Shown: positions 17,258-26,149 of the stretch, piece after piece
How the letters are laid out: every line of letters begins with the position of its first letter
Position numbering within the stretch: position 1 is the stretch's first letter
NCBI GenBank assembly: GCA_023412215.1
Contig: JAEYNX010000025.1
Location: 310,001-374,000, forward strand
DNA: 64,000 nt
Source: Bacillota bacterium
GTDB taxonomy: Bacteria; Bacillota; Clostridia; Oscillospirales; Ruminococcaceae
Direction: 5' to 3'
Position numbers and translations under genes: made by a program
Notes under the pieces: model-generated
Told to the model about the DNA's origin: nothing
The model's database searches: none
The model's input: the letters and a program-made list of their open reading frames with translations, nothing else

Positions 17258-17312
17258 TTGACCATCGGTCGAAAACATGTTATACTTATCCAGAAATTCG
17301 ACCGTTGGTCGA
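17258..17312. promoter_or_regulatory. Twin TetR operators overlapping the promoter of the PEBP lipoprotein gene
   Basis: TTGACCATCGGTCGA (17258-17272) and TCGACCGTTGGTCGA (17298-17312) share GACC-3-GGTC. The first also supplies TTGACC as a -35 box; 17 bases on is TATACT (17281-17286) reading toward the plus-strand gene. One site covers the -35 and the other the start point, a classic repression layout. Confidence 0.7.
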
Positions 17313-17387
17313 ACCGATGTCTTTTCCTATAAACATACAGAAATATAGGTATTGCCGCACGGTTGATACGGGAAAGATGGTGAGAGA

Positions 17388-17957
17388 ATGAAAAAGTGGC
17401 TGAGCGTATGCATGGCCGGTGTTTTGGTTCTGTTTTCCTCCTGCGGGGCGGGCAAGGCGATCTTTGAGCCCAGTATGGATACGGGCGAGCTGACCGTATC
17501 CAGCACCTCAATAAACAGTGAGGGCAAGCTGCTTACAAAAACAGCCGCCAACAGGGCGCCCAACAGCCCTACCGGCAGCAACGAAAGCCCGCAGGTAAGC
17601 TGGAACGCGGTGGACGGTTGTACCTGCTACGCGGTGATGATGTTTGATGAGGACGCCGATTGGCTGCACTGGGTGGTGACCGATATTGCCAAAACCAGCT
17701 TGGAGCAGGGCGAATACACCGATGAAAAGGTGTATGTGGGCCCGTACCCGCCCTCGATGGCCGGGCGGCATAACTACCGCATCGAGGTCTTCGCGCTAAA
17801 GCAGGCCCCCGCCGCGCAGCTGACAGGTAAGCTGGACACCTGCACCTCCTATGACAAGCTGGTGAGCAGCCTTGGCGAGATAGATGGAAAGGCCGGGAAT
17901 ATTCTAGCCCGCGGCCATATCACCGGCAGCTATGCAAACGGTGACGATACTCAATAA
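17388..17957 (+). CDS. YbhB/YbcL-family (PEBP, Raf-kinase-inhibitor-like) lipoprotein
   Basis: 189 residues. A lipoprotein signal MKKWLSVCMAGVLVLFSSC gives a predicted lipidated cysteine at residue 19. The PEBP ligand-pocket segments follow: GSNESPQVSWNAV, FDEDADWLHWVVTDI and YVGPYPPSMAGRHNYRIEVFAL. PEBPs bind anionic or phospholipid-type ligands; bacterial members have no settled role. It is divergent from tetR, downstream of the twin-operator promoter, and lies 41 bases before an alpha/beta hydrolase, so both are likely TetR-controlled. Confidence 0.85.
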   Translation: MKKWLSVCMAGVLVLFSSCGAGKAIFEPSMDTGELTVSSTSINSEGKLLTKTAANRAPNSPTGSNESPQVSWNAVDGCTCYAVMMFDEDADWLHWVVTDIAKTSLEQGEYTDEKVYVGPYPPSMAGRHNYRIEVFALKQAPAAQLTGKLDTCTSYDKLVSSLGEIDGKAGNILARGHITGSYANGDDTQ

Positions 17958-17998
17958 TAACAACACAAAAACTGTCGTGCTATCGGAGGAAGTTTGTC

Positions 17999-19204
17999 GT
18001 GATAGAAGGAATTCTGCTGGCACTACTGCTGCTCGCCGCAGCAGTATTTTTATTGGCCTTATTGGTTCAAGGCCTCATCGGGCTATTACATAAAGCAAAG
18101 AAAAAGCCCAGTGCCAAGTTAGCGGCAAGGGCAAAACGAACCGCCGTATTCTTATGCGGCACGCTTGTGGTGATCTTCGGGTTGATCGCCTTCAGCCAGT
18201 TCTTGGCCCGCACACCCGAGATCGTAAGCGAAAGCGGCAGTGCAGCAAAGGGTAGCATCGCCGAATTAAGACGGGTCGAGCTCAACGGGCGCAAGGAGTA
18301 TATCAGCATCCGCGGGCAAAACGCGCAAAACCCCGTGCTGCTGTTTCTGGCGGGCGGCCCCGGCGGCAGCCAGATGGCGGCTGTTCGTTACGACCTCGCG
18401 GCACTCGAAAAAGATTTCGTGGTGGTTAACTGGGATCAGCCCGGGGCGGGTAAATCCTATTACGCGGCGCCCATCAAGGGCCTGACGGTGGATACCTATA
18501 TTGAGGACGGGTATGCGCTGACCGAGTATCTGTGCGACACCTTTAAGCGGGAAAAAATCTATCTGGTGGGCGAATCGTGGGGCAGCGCGCTGGGTATATT
18601 CCTAGTGAGCAGATACCCCGAGCGCTACCATGCCTTTGTCGGCACGGGGCAGATGGTAGACTTTGTGGAAACGGAGATACTCGATTACAACAAGGCGATG
18701 GCGCTTGCGCAGGAAAAAGGAAGTACCAAGGTGATAAAAGCCCTGAAAAACAACGGCGCGCCCCCCTACTACGGCGCAGACGTTATATGGAAGAGCGCCG
18801 AATATCTAAACTTTCTCTCCGCGGTCATGAGCCGCAACCCCGAGATACAGAACGCCGGGTTTAATACCCTCCGCGACCTCTTTGCCCCGGAGTATGGCAT
18901 CCTCGATAAAATCAATTATCTGCGCGGGGTGATAGACACCTTTAACCACGTCTACCCACAGCTGTATGATACCGACCTGAGAGAAAGCTATAAGGATATA
19001 GCGGTGCCCGTCTACTTCTTTATCGGAAGGCACGACATCAATGCCCCCACCGCACTGGCGGAGGATTATTATAACGTCCTCAACGCCCCCGTAAAAAGGC
19101 TCGTTTGGTTTGAACATTCGGGGCACAACCCCTGGATAAACGAGAGCGGGCGGTTTGTGCGGGAACTGCTCAAGGTAAAGGCGGAAACTGTGCAACAAAG
19201 CTGA
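17999..19204 (+). CDS. Membrane-anchored alpha/beta hydrolase, proline iminopeptidase-like
   Basis: 401 residues beginning with GTG after GGAGG. Two N-terminal hydrophobic segments (about 1-30 and 43-65) precede the hydrolase domain. The oxyanion region is FLAGGPGGSQ, the nucleophile elbow is GESWGSALG, and the acid and histidine are expected at GRHDINAPT and FEHSGHNPW. NWDQPGAGKSY is typical of the prolyl aminopeptidase branch. The anchor suggests action at the membrane face. It follows the PEBP lipoprotein in one transcription unit. Confidence 0.82.
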   Translation: MIEGILLALLLLAAAVFLLALLVQGLIGLLHKAKKKPSAKLAARAKRTAVFLCGTLVVIFGLIAFSQFLARTPEIVSESGSAAKGSIAELRRVELNGRKEYISIRGQNAQNPVLLFLAGGPGGSQMAAVRYDLAALEKDFVVVNWDQPGAGKSYYAAPIKGLTVDTYIEDGYALTEYLCDTFKREKIYLVGESWGSALGIFLVSRYPERYHAFVGTGQMVDFVETEILDYNKAMALAQEKGSTKVIKALKNNGAPPYYGADVIWKSAEYLNFLSAVMSRNPEIQNAGFNTLRDLFAPEYGILDKINYLRGVIDTFNHVYPQLYDTDLRESYKDIAVPVYFFIGRHDINAPTALAEDYYNVLNAPVKRLVWFEHSGHNPWINESGRFVRELLKVKAETVQQS

Positions 19205-19219
19205 TAAAGGCCTGCCGGG

Positions 19220-20542
19220 TTACACGGGCTGCGCCTGCGCCGAGAACCCCGCCAAATACTCTAGGTACTCCTTCTTGGTGAGGTGCTGGGAGTATCCGTC
19301 GAGGATACGCCTTGCCTCAAACGCGCCGTTTTTAAGCGCACGGTAGATGGTAAGCGCCATGATCTTTGCAGGGAGCACATAGGCGAGGTATTTATCGGTG
19401 ATCTCGAAATCGCTGCTGTGCAGGTTGCCTTTAAAGCCGCCGGTGGTAAACGCCAACACCGGCATCAGGTGGCAGAGGTCGCCGACATCGGTGGAGGCGG
19501 GGTTATGCTGCATGGGGTCGATTGCCGAAATCTTCTTCCCTGCAGCCGCAAGTCGCGCGGCTTCGTCCATCGGGCGGGTGTTGACGGCATCCAGTATCGG
19601 CAGGTAGCCGGGGAAATCACGAATCTGCACACCGGCGCCGAGGGCATGCGCACCGGCCTCAAACGAACGGTTGGCCTTGTGGTTGGCATCCAGCATCGCC
19701 GCCATGGTTTTGGCGCGTATCTGGCTTTCAACCACCACATGGTCGGGTATCACGTTCACCACCCCGCCCCCCTCGGAGATAATGGCGTGCAGGCGGACGT
19801 AATCGCCGTCTCGGAAGGTTTCGCGCTGGTAGGCTAGCGCCGAGAGCGCAAGCGAGGCCGCGTTGAGCGCGTTTACGCCCTTGTGGGGTGCCAGCGCTCC
19901 GTGCGCGGATTTGCCCTGATAGGTAACCAGCTTCATGATAAAGCCGTTCGTGGTATTCATGCCCAGCAGCACGTCGTAATAGGTGTCCACCATATGCAGA
20001 TGGTGCACCACACTGAGATTGATATCGTCAAACTCGCCAAGGCGGATGAGCTCGCTCTTGCCGCTGCCGTATTGGATGATACCCTTTTCCATCATCCAGC
20101 TTTTATGCTCAAGATCGTTATATTCTTCCGAAGGCACCGCAAAAAAGGCGACATTCCCGTCGAGCGCCGCCGCAACCTTGGGCATGGTAAGCGCCATGGC
20201 GCTGCCGACCATCGCCGCAAGCTGGCAATGGTGCCCGCAGGTATGGGAATAGCCCGAAGCGGGGTTGGCAAAGACGTGGTTGGGGCAGTTTACACCGTCC
20301 AGCTCGCCGATAGCGGCGATGGTAAGACCGCCGCCTTCCTTCAGCTTCGCCTTTACCCCCGTAACCGCCAACCGCTCCCGCACCGTCAGCCCCAAAGACT
20401 GCAGCATGCGTGAAACCTTGCCTGCGGTTAGCACCTCACGGTAACCCGGCTCGGCGCGGGCGTAGATATCCTCGGCGAAGGCGATTAGCTCCTCCGCCCG
20501 GGAATCGATTGTCGCCAATATGATTCGTTCAAGCTCATCCAT
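19220..20542 (-). CDS. M20-family amidohydrolase (AbgB-like)
   Basis: 440 residues. Metal-binding and catalytic parts of the M20D branch are visible: SGYSHTCGHHCQLAAMVGSA, SEEYNDLEHKSWMMEKG, the dimerisation-domain GKSAHGALAPHKGVNALNA, and NPASTDVGDLCHLMPVLAF near the C-terminus. The branch includes p-aminobenzoyl-glutamate hydrolase subunit B and indole-acetyl-amino acid hydrolases, which cut amide bonds in N-acyl amino acids. The gene converges on the alpha/beta hydrolase with only 15 bases between stops and no clear terminator. Confidence 0.85.
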   Translation of the reverse strand: MDELERIILATIDSRAEELIAFAEDIYARAEPGYREVLTAGKVSRMLQSLGLTVRERLAVTGVKAKLKEGGGLTIAAIGELDGVNCPNHVFANPASGYSHTCGHHCQLAAMVGSAMALTMPKVAAALDGNVAFFAVPSEEYNDLEHKSWMMEKGIIQYGSGKSELIRLGEFDDINLSVVHHLHMVDTYYDVLLGMNTTNGFIMKLVTYQGKSAHGALAPHKGVNALNAASLALSALAYQRETFRDGDYVRLHAIISEGGGVVNVIPDHVVVESQIRAKTMAAMLDANHKANRSFEAGAHALGAGVQIRDFPGYLPILDAVNTRPMDEAARLAAAGKKISAIDPMQHNPASTDVGDLCHLMPVLAFTTGGFKGNLHSSDFEITDKYLAYVLPAKIMALTIYRALKNGAFEARRILDGYSQHLTKKEYLEYLAGFSAQAQPV

Positions 20543-20661
20543 CGTGCGTCCTCTTTCACACTTTCTTGTATTTCTGTATTATTCGAGTAAAGTATAACAA
20601 AATTAAGTTAAACCCGCAACCTCAAAACGAACAACTATTCGCATAATTATGCAATAAAACA

Positions 20662-20691
20662 GACAAAAGCCCTCCTTATAACGGAGGGCTT
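20662..20691 (-). terminator. Intrinsic terminator of the second PadR operon
   Basis: GCCCTCC pairs with GGAGGGC (7 bp, extended by AA/TT) and the minus strand continues TTTTGTC, after the small membrane protein gene. Confidence 0.75.
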
Positions 20692-20729
20692 CAATCATCT
20701 TTACGACACTATGTTCTTACAAAATGACG

Positions 20730-20906
20730 TTATTGCTTTTTGGCGCGTATTGTTTGATAAATAAAAGCTGCAAAGCAAACAACGGCTAATACGAGGACGA
20801 TAATGGCTACCGGGTCGGGAACTGAAATCACAAAGCGGTTAACGAGCAATGTTCCCGACGTGAGCGCTGTGCCAATTAAACAGAATATATAGTACCTGTT
20901 TTTCAA
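20730..20906 (-). CDS. Small two-segment membrane protein (58 residues)
   Basis: Starting with TTG at 20906, four bases after GAAGGTGG, the frame encodes MKNRYYIFCLIGTALTSGTL, then VNRFVISVPDP and a second hydrophobic stretch VAIIVLVLAVVCFAAFIYQT, ending RAKKQ. Two transmembrane helices with a basic tail are predicted. It lies 26 bases after the DUF2812 gene and is followed by the operon terminator, so it is the third gene of the PadR operon. No family was recognised. Confidence 0.7.
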   Translation of the reverse strand: MKNRYYIFCLIGTALTSGTLLVNRFVISVPDPVAIIVLVLAVVCFAAFIYQTIRAKKQ

Positions 20907-20932
20907 TTTACCACCTTCATACGTTCGGGTTT

Positions 20933-21496
20933 CTATTCCTCAATGAGCCGCTGCTTGCGGTACTTTTTAATCTGCACTCTGGGGTAATGGCCCACCCAGA
21001 AGAACAGGAAGCTCAATGCGAGCAGGACGATACCCAGGGTTATATTCCCCGCCGTGAAACTGCCTAGTGCGCCATCCATAAAGATATTGATAATTCCGAC
21101 TGCCAGATTCATTGCTCCCGCAATGAGCTCCACCCACATCATGATGGTATTCCACAGGTTGATTCGCTGCAGATGCTTAATCTTAGAATCCAGATCGGAG
21201 TAGATGTCAAACGGGCCGTCTGCGGTTTTCTTTCTTAAGTAGGCCCAGCGCAGATAGGTTGCGACGCATTCCACGCCGTTCTCCTCCAAAAACTTAAGGT
21301 AGGCAATGCTCTCCGCGTTATTAGGGAGTCTTTCCAGGAGCTCCAGCCGATAGGTGTATTCATTTTTAGGCGTTTCCGTGAACACATAGCGGCACCAGGA
21401 ATAGTCGGTAAGTGCCAGCCCTTTAGCCGACATCCCGTTGAGCCACTTTTCTTCCTTTTCGTAATTCCAGTATGCCTTTCGAACGATGTACTTCAT
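20933..21496 (-). CDS. DUF2812 membrane protein
   Basis: 187 residues. The soluble N-terminal domain reads KAYWNYEKEEKWLNGMSAKG and continues with YLRLELLERLPN-like strands, the hallmark of DUF2812; two transmembrane segments follow (WNTIMMWVELIAGAMNLAVG and LGIVLLALSFLFFWVGHY). DUF2812 genes regularly sit behind PadR repressors in Firmicutes, as here; the molecular role is unknown. ATG 21496 is 8 bases after GGGGGT; an in-frame TTG at 21505 overlaps the PadR stop. Confidence 0.8.
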   Translation of the reverse strand: MKYIVRKAYWNYEKEEKWLNGMSAKGLALTDYSWCRYVFTETPKNEYTYRLELLERLPNNAESIAYLKFLEENGVECVATYLRWAYLRKKTADGPFDIYSDLDSKIKHLQRINLWNTIMMWVELIAGAMNLAVGIINIFMDGALGSFTAGNITLGIVLLALSFLFFWVGHYPRVQIKKYRKQRLIEE

Positions 21497-21501
21497 TACA
21501 A

Positions 21502-21822
21502 TCAACCCCCGGTAATCCGTCTGCCGTTTTCCAGCAGCTCTTTGAGCCGAACCATTTCACCTTCTACCGCCGCCCTGCCGAGCGCGGTAATCTCATACTC
21601 CTTTTTGCGGCTGTCCTTTTCCGTTTCAAGCGCGTGTATCCAGCCCTTTTCAAGCAGGGTGTTAAGGGCACCGTACAGGGTACCGGCACCGAGGTTCACG
21701 CGCCCGCCGCTTAATTCCTTTACATTCTGCATGATGCCATACCCGTGCATCGCGGTATAGAGCGACAAAAGAATATAGAATACCGCTTCAGTTAGGGCCC
21801 CTCTTTCTGAACTCTCCGGCAA
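21502..21822 (-). CDS. PadR-family regulator of the DUF2812 operon
   Basis: 106 residues with the PadR winged helix: LTEAVFYILLSLYTAMHGYG, AGTLYGALNTLLEKGWI and KEYEITALGRAAVEGE. Translation probably starts at TTG 21822, seven bases after GGGGTG. The gene lies first in the operon behind a near-consensus promoter with an embedded palindrome (21873-21901). Its likely targets are its own operon genes, DUF2812 and the small membrane protein. Confidence 0.87.
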   Translation of the reverse strand: MPESSERGALTEAVFYILLSLYTAMHGYGIMQNVKELSGGRVNLGAGTLYGALNTLLEKGWIHALETEKDSRKKEYEITALGRAAVEGEMVRLKELLENGRRITGG

Positions 21823-21872
21823 GCTATCACCCCATCTATTACGTTTGGCGTTATATCGGTTAACGTAATATT

Positions 21873-21901
21873 ATTATATCGCCTACCGATATAATTGTCA
21901 A
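21873..21901 (-). promoter_or_regulatory. Consensus promoter with embedded PadR operator
   Basis: On the minus strand TTGACA (21896-21901), 17 bases, TATAAT (21873-21878). The spacer and -10 contain TATATCG-GTAGG-CGATATA, and a further ACCGATATAA lies downstream near 21850, matching the PadR habit of binding palindromes over the -10. Confidence 0.75.
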
Positions 21902-21915
21902 GAATGTTTTTACAA

Positions 21916-21950
21916 TAAAAAACGCCCCCCTTATTTTGAAAGGAGGGCGT
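21916..21950 (-). terminator. Intrinsic terminator of potABCD
   Basis: ACGCCCTCCTTT...AAGGGGGGCGT with a tail of six T on the minus strand, directly after potD. Confidence 0.85.
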
Positions 21951-21967
21951 AAGGCAGTTTCGAAAAA

Positions 21968-23101
21968 TTATTCCTGACCGGCGGCGGCCTTAAATTCTGT
22001 CCAGATCTTGTTATGGGCTTCCTCCGCCTCAGCACCGATAGGCTGAATCATCTCCATATTATCCAGCTTAAAGTCCGCAGGCAGGGTGAGGAATTCCTTA
22101 TAATCGGGGTTGATAAGCTCCTCGGCGGCCTTGTTGGTGCAGTAGTAGCCAAACCATTCAAAGCACTTTGCGGAAACCTCGGGCTGCAGGATATAGTCGA
22201 TGAAGGTGTGCGCCGCGTCGGGGTTGGGCGCCTTGGAAGGGATAAAATTTGCCATGATGCCGAAGCCGATGCCCTCGGTGGGGAATACCACCTTGAGTTC
22301 GGGCTTGGCCAGCTTGGCGGCGGTTACCTGCGAGGTATACATTACCGCAACGCCGATCTCGCCGGAGAGCAGGTCGTCCTGAATGGTGTCGTCCTTAATC
22401 AGACGGATGTTGGGGGCAAGCTCGTTGAGCTTTTTCCCGGCGGCCTTGATGGTTTCGAGGTCTTCGGTGTTATAGCTCTTGCCGAGCACCTTGAGTGCCA
22501 TACCGTCGATAACACGTGCACTTCCGATAACGCCCAGATTGCCTTTGAGGGAAGCATCCCACAGGTCGGCATAGCCCTTGATTTCTTTGGTAACAACGCT
22601 CGGGTCGTATACGATGGTCTGCACACCCGCGCCGTAGGGCACAGTGTACTCATTGCTGGGGTCATAGAACTGCCCCTGATAAAGCGGGTTTACGTTGGCG
22701 AAGTTTTCGAGCTTGGTTTTGTCCAGCTTCTGCGCAAGCCCCTCGGAAATGACCGTTTGGATGATGTAATCGTCGGCGATAACAAGGTCGTAATCGCCAC
22801 CCTTTGCCGCCTCCAGCTTGGTGAGCATGGTCTCGTCAAAGTCGAAGTTGCTGTAGTTGATGGCGATGCCGGTCTCCTGCGTAAAGGCGTCGAGCACCTC
22901 CTGCGGGAACATGCCTTCCCACGTGAACAGGTTGAGCGTTTTATCCCCCTGCGCGGGTGCCTCGGACGGGGCCTCGCTGCCGGTGCCCGCATCGCTGCTA
23001 ACCTCCGCGTCGCTGCTTACCGTGGCAGCAGGAACGGCACAGCCCGCAAACAGGCTAAGAGCCAAAACCAGCGCTAAAAATAACGATAGATACTTCTTCA
23101 T
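21968..23101 (-). CDS. potD: Spermidine/putrescine-binding lipoprotein PotD
   Basis: 377 residues. Signal MKKYLSLFLALVLALSLFAGC with lipobox FAGC, then a Ser/Glu/Ala linker. The mature domain starts LNLFTWEGMFPQEVLDAFTQ, followed by INYSNFDFDETMLTKL and YDLVIADDYIIQTVISEGL, characteristic of the PotD/PotF polyamine-binding family. It captures polyamines outside the membrane for the PotABC importer. Its ATG overlaps the potC stop by four bases, and it is last in the operon. Confidence 0.93.
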   Translation of the reverse strand: MKKYLSLFLALVLALSLFAGCAVPAATVSSDAEVSSDAGTGSEAPSEAPAQGDKTLNLFTWEGMFPQEVLDAFTQETGIAINYSNFDFDETMLTKLEAAKGGDYDLVIADDYIIQTVISEGLAQKLDKTKLENFANVNPLYQGQFYDPSNEYTVPYGAGVQTIVYDPSVVTKEIKGYADLWDASLKGNLGVIGSARVIDGMALKVLGKSYNTEDLETIKAAGKKLNELAPNIRLIKDDTIQDDLLSGEIGVAVMYTSQVTAAKLAKPELKVVFPTEGIGFGIMANFIPSKAPNPDAAHTFIDYILQPEVSAKCFEWFGYYCTNKAAEELINPDYKEFLTLPADFKLDNMEMIQPIGAEAEEAHNKIWTEFKAAAGQE

Positions 23102-23901
23102 CTGTTTTCCTCCTGAACAACTTTTTTCTGTAAATTTATCTTACCAAGCCACGCCGAAAGCAGGCCCATAATCACCGTTGTGCCAAACATAATGGTGCAC
23201 AGCGCGTTGATCTTGGGCGTTACCCCGGTTTTGAGCTGAGTATATATCTTGATGGGCAGCGTGTTGGTGTTCACCCCGGTGACAAAGATGCTGATCACCA
23301 CATCGTCAAGGCTCATGGCAAAGGCCAGCAGCATCCCCGAAACGATGGCGGGCAGCACCAGCGGCAGCGTGATATCCACAAACACGTGCAGCTCCCCCGC
23401 CCCAAGGTCCTTCGCCGCCTCGGCGAGGCTTTTATCCAGCCCTACCAGCCGCGCCTTCACCAGCATGTAGACATACGGGATACAGAAGGCGGTGTGCGCG
23501 ATAATGAGCGTCGTCATGCCGAACGGCAGGCCGATGAGCGAGAAAAACACCAGAAACACCATGCCGAGGATGATCTCGGGTATCATGATGGGCAAGGTGG
23601 AGATATATTCGATAATCCCCTTGCTGCGCAGCCTCACCCGCGGTATACCCACCGCGGCCAGCGTGCCGATCACCGCGGCGGCAAGGCTGCTGAGGGTGGC
23701 CAGCACCAAGCTGTTCACCAGTGCCTGCAAAAGAGCCTTATCTTTAAAAAGCTCGGTATACCAGTTAAGTGAGAAGCCGCCCCACACCGAGCTGAGCTTG
23801 CTTTGGTTAAAGGAATAGAGGATAACGAGCAGGATGGGCAGATACATCACAACCAGAATAAAGCCGAGGTAGATGTTCGGGAGCTTTGTACGGTTCTTCA
23901 T
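23098..23901 (-). CDS. potC: Polyamine ABC transporter permease PotC
   Basis: 267 residues with six hydrophobic helices and the inner-membrane coupling loop EAAKDLGAGELHVFVDITLPLVLPAI (the EAA motif) near residues 170-195. It pairs with PotB as the two different channel subunits. Gene overlaps of four bases on both sides indicate translational coupling. Confidence 0.92.
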   Translation of the reverse strand: MKNRTKLPNIYLGFILVVMYLPILLVILYSFNQSKLSSVWGGFSLNWYTELFKDKALLQALVNSLVLATLSSLAAAVIGTLAAVGIPRVRLRSKGIIEYISTLPIMIPEIILGMVFLVFFSLIGLPFGMTTLIIAHTAFCIPYVYMLVKARLVGLDKSLAEAAKDLGAGELHVFVDITLPLVLPAIVSGMLLAFAMSLDDVVISIFVTGVNTNTLPIKIYTQLKTGVTPKINALCTIMFGTTVIMGLLSAWLGKINLQKKVVQEENR

Positions 23902-24818
23902 ACCAACCCCTCCAAGTCCTTTACCTTGGCAAGACGCCGGTAGAGGTAGATCATCAGGCTGGTGAGGATCGTCAGCACCACCGAAAGCGCCGCCGCAAAG
24001 GGCCAGTTATGCGCCTTCATCAGCTGCTCCTGAATCAGGTTGCCCACCAAGACCACCTTGTTGCCGCCCAGGATATCCGCGATAAAGAACAGCCCCATCG
24101 ACGGGATAAAGGTGAGCACCACGCCCGAGAGCAGCCCCGGCAGCGTGAGCTTTAAGGATACGGTTAGAAACGCCTGTATGGGGTTCGCACCAAGGTCTCT
24201 GGCGGCCTCGATGAGATGCCAGTCCAGCTTCTCGGCGCTTGAGTATACCGAGAAGATCATAAACGGCACCAGCGCGTACACCATGCCCACCACAACCGCC
24301 GCGTAGGTGTACAACAGCTTTAACGGGGCGTCGGTGATATGTAAAAACATCAGCAACCGGTCGAGTGTGCCGTTGGCGCGGAAGATGATGATCCAGCCGT
24401 AGAGGCGGATGAGCGAGCTTGTCCAGAAGGGGATCATCAACAGCAGCATCATGCGGCTTTTCCACTTGGCGCTCAGCTTTGCCATAAAGTAGCCGAACGG
24501 GTAGCCGATGGCGATGGTGAGCAGCGTTGTTAAAACCGCAAGCTTGATCGATTCCCAGAAGGTTTTTAAGTAGATGGGCTCCAGAATATCGAGGTAGTTT
24601 TTAAGCGTAAACTTGCTGATTACGCCCCACACCTCGGCTCGCTGCATAAAACTGAGGGCAAACATATAGACCAGCGGTCCCGCCACAAACAATAGGGTGA
24701 AGACGTAAAGCGGCAGTACTGTGAACACAAACGCGCCGCCGCGGCTGTTTTTATGCTTTCTGCGTATCTTCGGGTCAGGGGCTGCCAAAGGCACGGGGGT
24801 ATCGTCTTTATTCATCAA
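23898..24818 (-). CDS. potB: Polyamine ABC transporter permease PotB
   Basis: 306 residues. A charged cytoplasmic N-terminus of about 30 residues (KIRRKHKNSRGG) precedes six helices; the EAA loop is EAARDLGANPIQAFLTVSLKLTLPGL. It forms the importer channel together with PotC. A 75-base gap to potA contains two small hairpins (near 24850-24895) that may stabilise or separate mRNA segments. Confidence 0.92.
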   Translation of the reverse strand: MMNKDDTPVPLAAPDPKIRRKHKNSRGGAFVFTVLPLYVFTLLFVAGPLVYMFALSFMQRAEVWGVISKFTLKNYLDILEPIYLKTFWESIKLAVLTTLLTIAIGYPFGYFMAKLSAKWKSRMMLLLMIPFWTSSLIRLYGWIIIFRANGTLDRLLMFLHITDAPLKLLYTYAAVVVGMVYALVPFMIFSVYSSAEKLDWHLIEAARDLGANPIQAFLTVSLKLTLPGLLSGVVLTFIPSMGLFFIADILGGNKVVLVGNLIQEQLMKAHNWPFAAALSVVLTILTSLMIYLYRRLAKVKDLEGLV

Positions 24819-24893
24819 TGTTACATGTCCTTCCTGTATAAAACAGTGCAGGCTCTAAGCCCTGCGGTTTTCTTAAGACTGAAGGAAAGTCTT

Positions 24894-25979
24894 TCAGCCT
24901 GCCGTCTCCAAATCCACCAAAACGGCGCTCTCCGGCTCCCAGCTCACGGTTACCCTATCCCCCGGCGCAAGGGGGGAATCAATGCCGTGGCGGCTGGAGA
25001 CAAGCTCACTGCCGTCCTCAAGCGATACAAGGATATGCAGTACCCCGCCCGTGAAGCTTTTCTCTTTTACAACCGCCGCAATGCCCGCAGGGCCTGCTTC
25101 GGTGCCGGGCGTTAGATTGATCTTCTCGCTGCGCACCGCCATGGTAAGGGCCTGCCCGATCCCCACCTGCGCTTCCCTGCGGGCGGCGAAGGCTGCCGCG
25201 CCGTGACAGGTAAGTGCCAGCTTTTGCGGCTCTACCCCCGTGACGGTACCGGTAAGGATGTTGGCGTTGCCCACAAAGCGGGCGACAAAGGCGGTTTTGG
25301 GCTGGTCGTAAACCTGAGCGGGCGTTCCGATCTGTTCAAACCGGCCATCGCGCATCACGGCGATGCGGTCGGACATATTGAGCGCTTCCTCCTGGTCGTG
25401 CGTGATATAGATAAAGGTGATGCCCAAACGCTTCTGCAAGCGTTTGAGCTCGGTTTGCATCTGGTGGCGCAGCTGTAAGTCCAGCGCGCCCAGCGGCTCA
25501 TCCAGCAACAGTACCTTGGGCTTGTTGACAATCGCGCGCGCAATGGCAACGCGCTGCCGCTGCCCGCCCGAAAGCTCGCCCGGCATGCGCTTTTCAAAGC
25601 CCGTAAGCTGTACCAGCTCCAGCGCCTCGTCGACCGACCTTTTGATGGTAGGCTTGTCCACATGCCTAAGACGCAGACTGTAGCCGATATTGCCTTCCAC
25701 CGTCATATGGGGGAAAAGCGCGTAATTTTGAAAAACCGTATTGACATTGCGCTTGTTCGGCTCCTCATCGGTCACGTCCCTGCCCTCGAGCAGCACGCGT
25801 CCGCTATCGGGCGTTTCAAGCCCCGCGATGATGCGCAGCGTGGTGGTTTTGCCGCAGCCGGAGGAACCCAGCAGCGTGATAAACTCACCGCGATGAATGG
25901 TAAGATCGATGCCCTCCAGCACTCTGGAACCGCCAAAGCTCTTTTCAATATGTTCAAGCTGTAAAATGATGTCGTCCAT
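24894..25979 (-). CDS. potA: Polyamine ABC transporter ATPase PotA
   Basis: 361 residues. Walker A is GSSGCGKTTTLR, the Q-loop NTVFQNYALFPHM, signature LSGGQRQRVAIARA, Walker B VLLLDEPLGALD, and the switch histidine lies in ITHDQEEAL. A C-terminal TOBE domain follows from about residue 240. GGAGG six bases upstream supports ATG 25979 over the in-frame start at 25994. First gene of the operon, preceded by a TTGACA-16-TATAAT promoter. Confidence 0.94.
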   Translation of the reverse strand: MDDIILQLEHIEKSFGGSRVLEGIDLTIHRGEFITLLGSSGCGKTTTLRIIAGLETPDSGRVLLEGRDVTDEEPNKRNVNTVFQNYALFPHMTVEGNIGYSLRLRHVDKPTIKRSVDEALELVQLTGFEKRMPGELSGGQRQRVAIARAIVNKPKVLLLDEPLGALDLQLRHQMQTELKRLQKRLGITFIYITHDQEEALNMSDRIAVMRDGRFEQIGTPAQVYDQPKTAFVARFVGNANILTGTVTGVEPQKLALTCHGAAAFAARREAQVGIGQALTMAVRSEKINLTPGTEAGPAGIAAVVKEKSFTGGVLHILVSLEDGSELVSSRHGIDSPLAPGDRVTVSWEPESAVLVDLETAG

Positions 25980-26059
25980 CCCGGCCCTCCGCATCTAAAA
26001 ACGTTATATTAAAGTTGCCAAAGGCACTAAATAATGCATATATGCTTAGTATGATTTAC

Positions 26060-26087
26060 ATTATACTGCCTTGCCTAAGATTGTCAA
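26060..26087 (-). promoter_or_regulatory. Sigma-A promoter of potABCD
   Basis: On the minus strand TTGACA (26082-26087), 16 bases, TATAAT (26060-26065), about 80 bases before the potA start. Confidence 0.75.
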
Positions 26088-26149
26088 TAGAAAAAATCTA
26101 AAACGATTGCCAACCGCAATAATTCTATCGCTGATTGCATCCTCCTGAA

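Noticed and set aside
22013..23077. 354-codon open frame opposite potD
   Set aside because: Antisense shadow; potD is certain and occupies the whole segment.
24850..24900. Possible third copy of family 1 (GACTGAAGGAAAGTCTTTCAG)
   Set aside because: Only the first hairpin is vaguely similar; the two diagnostic stems are absent.
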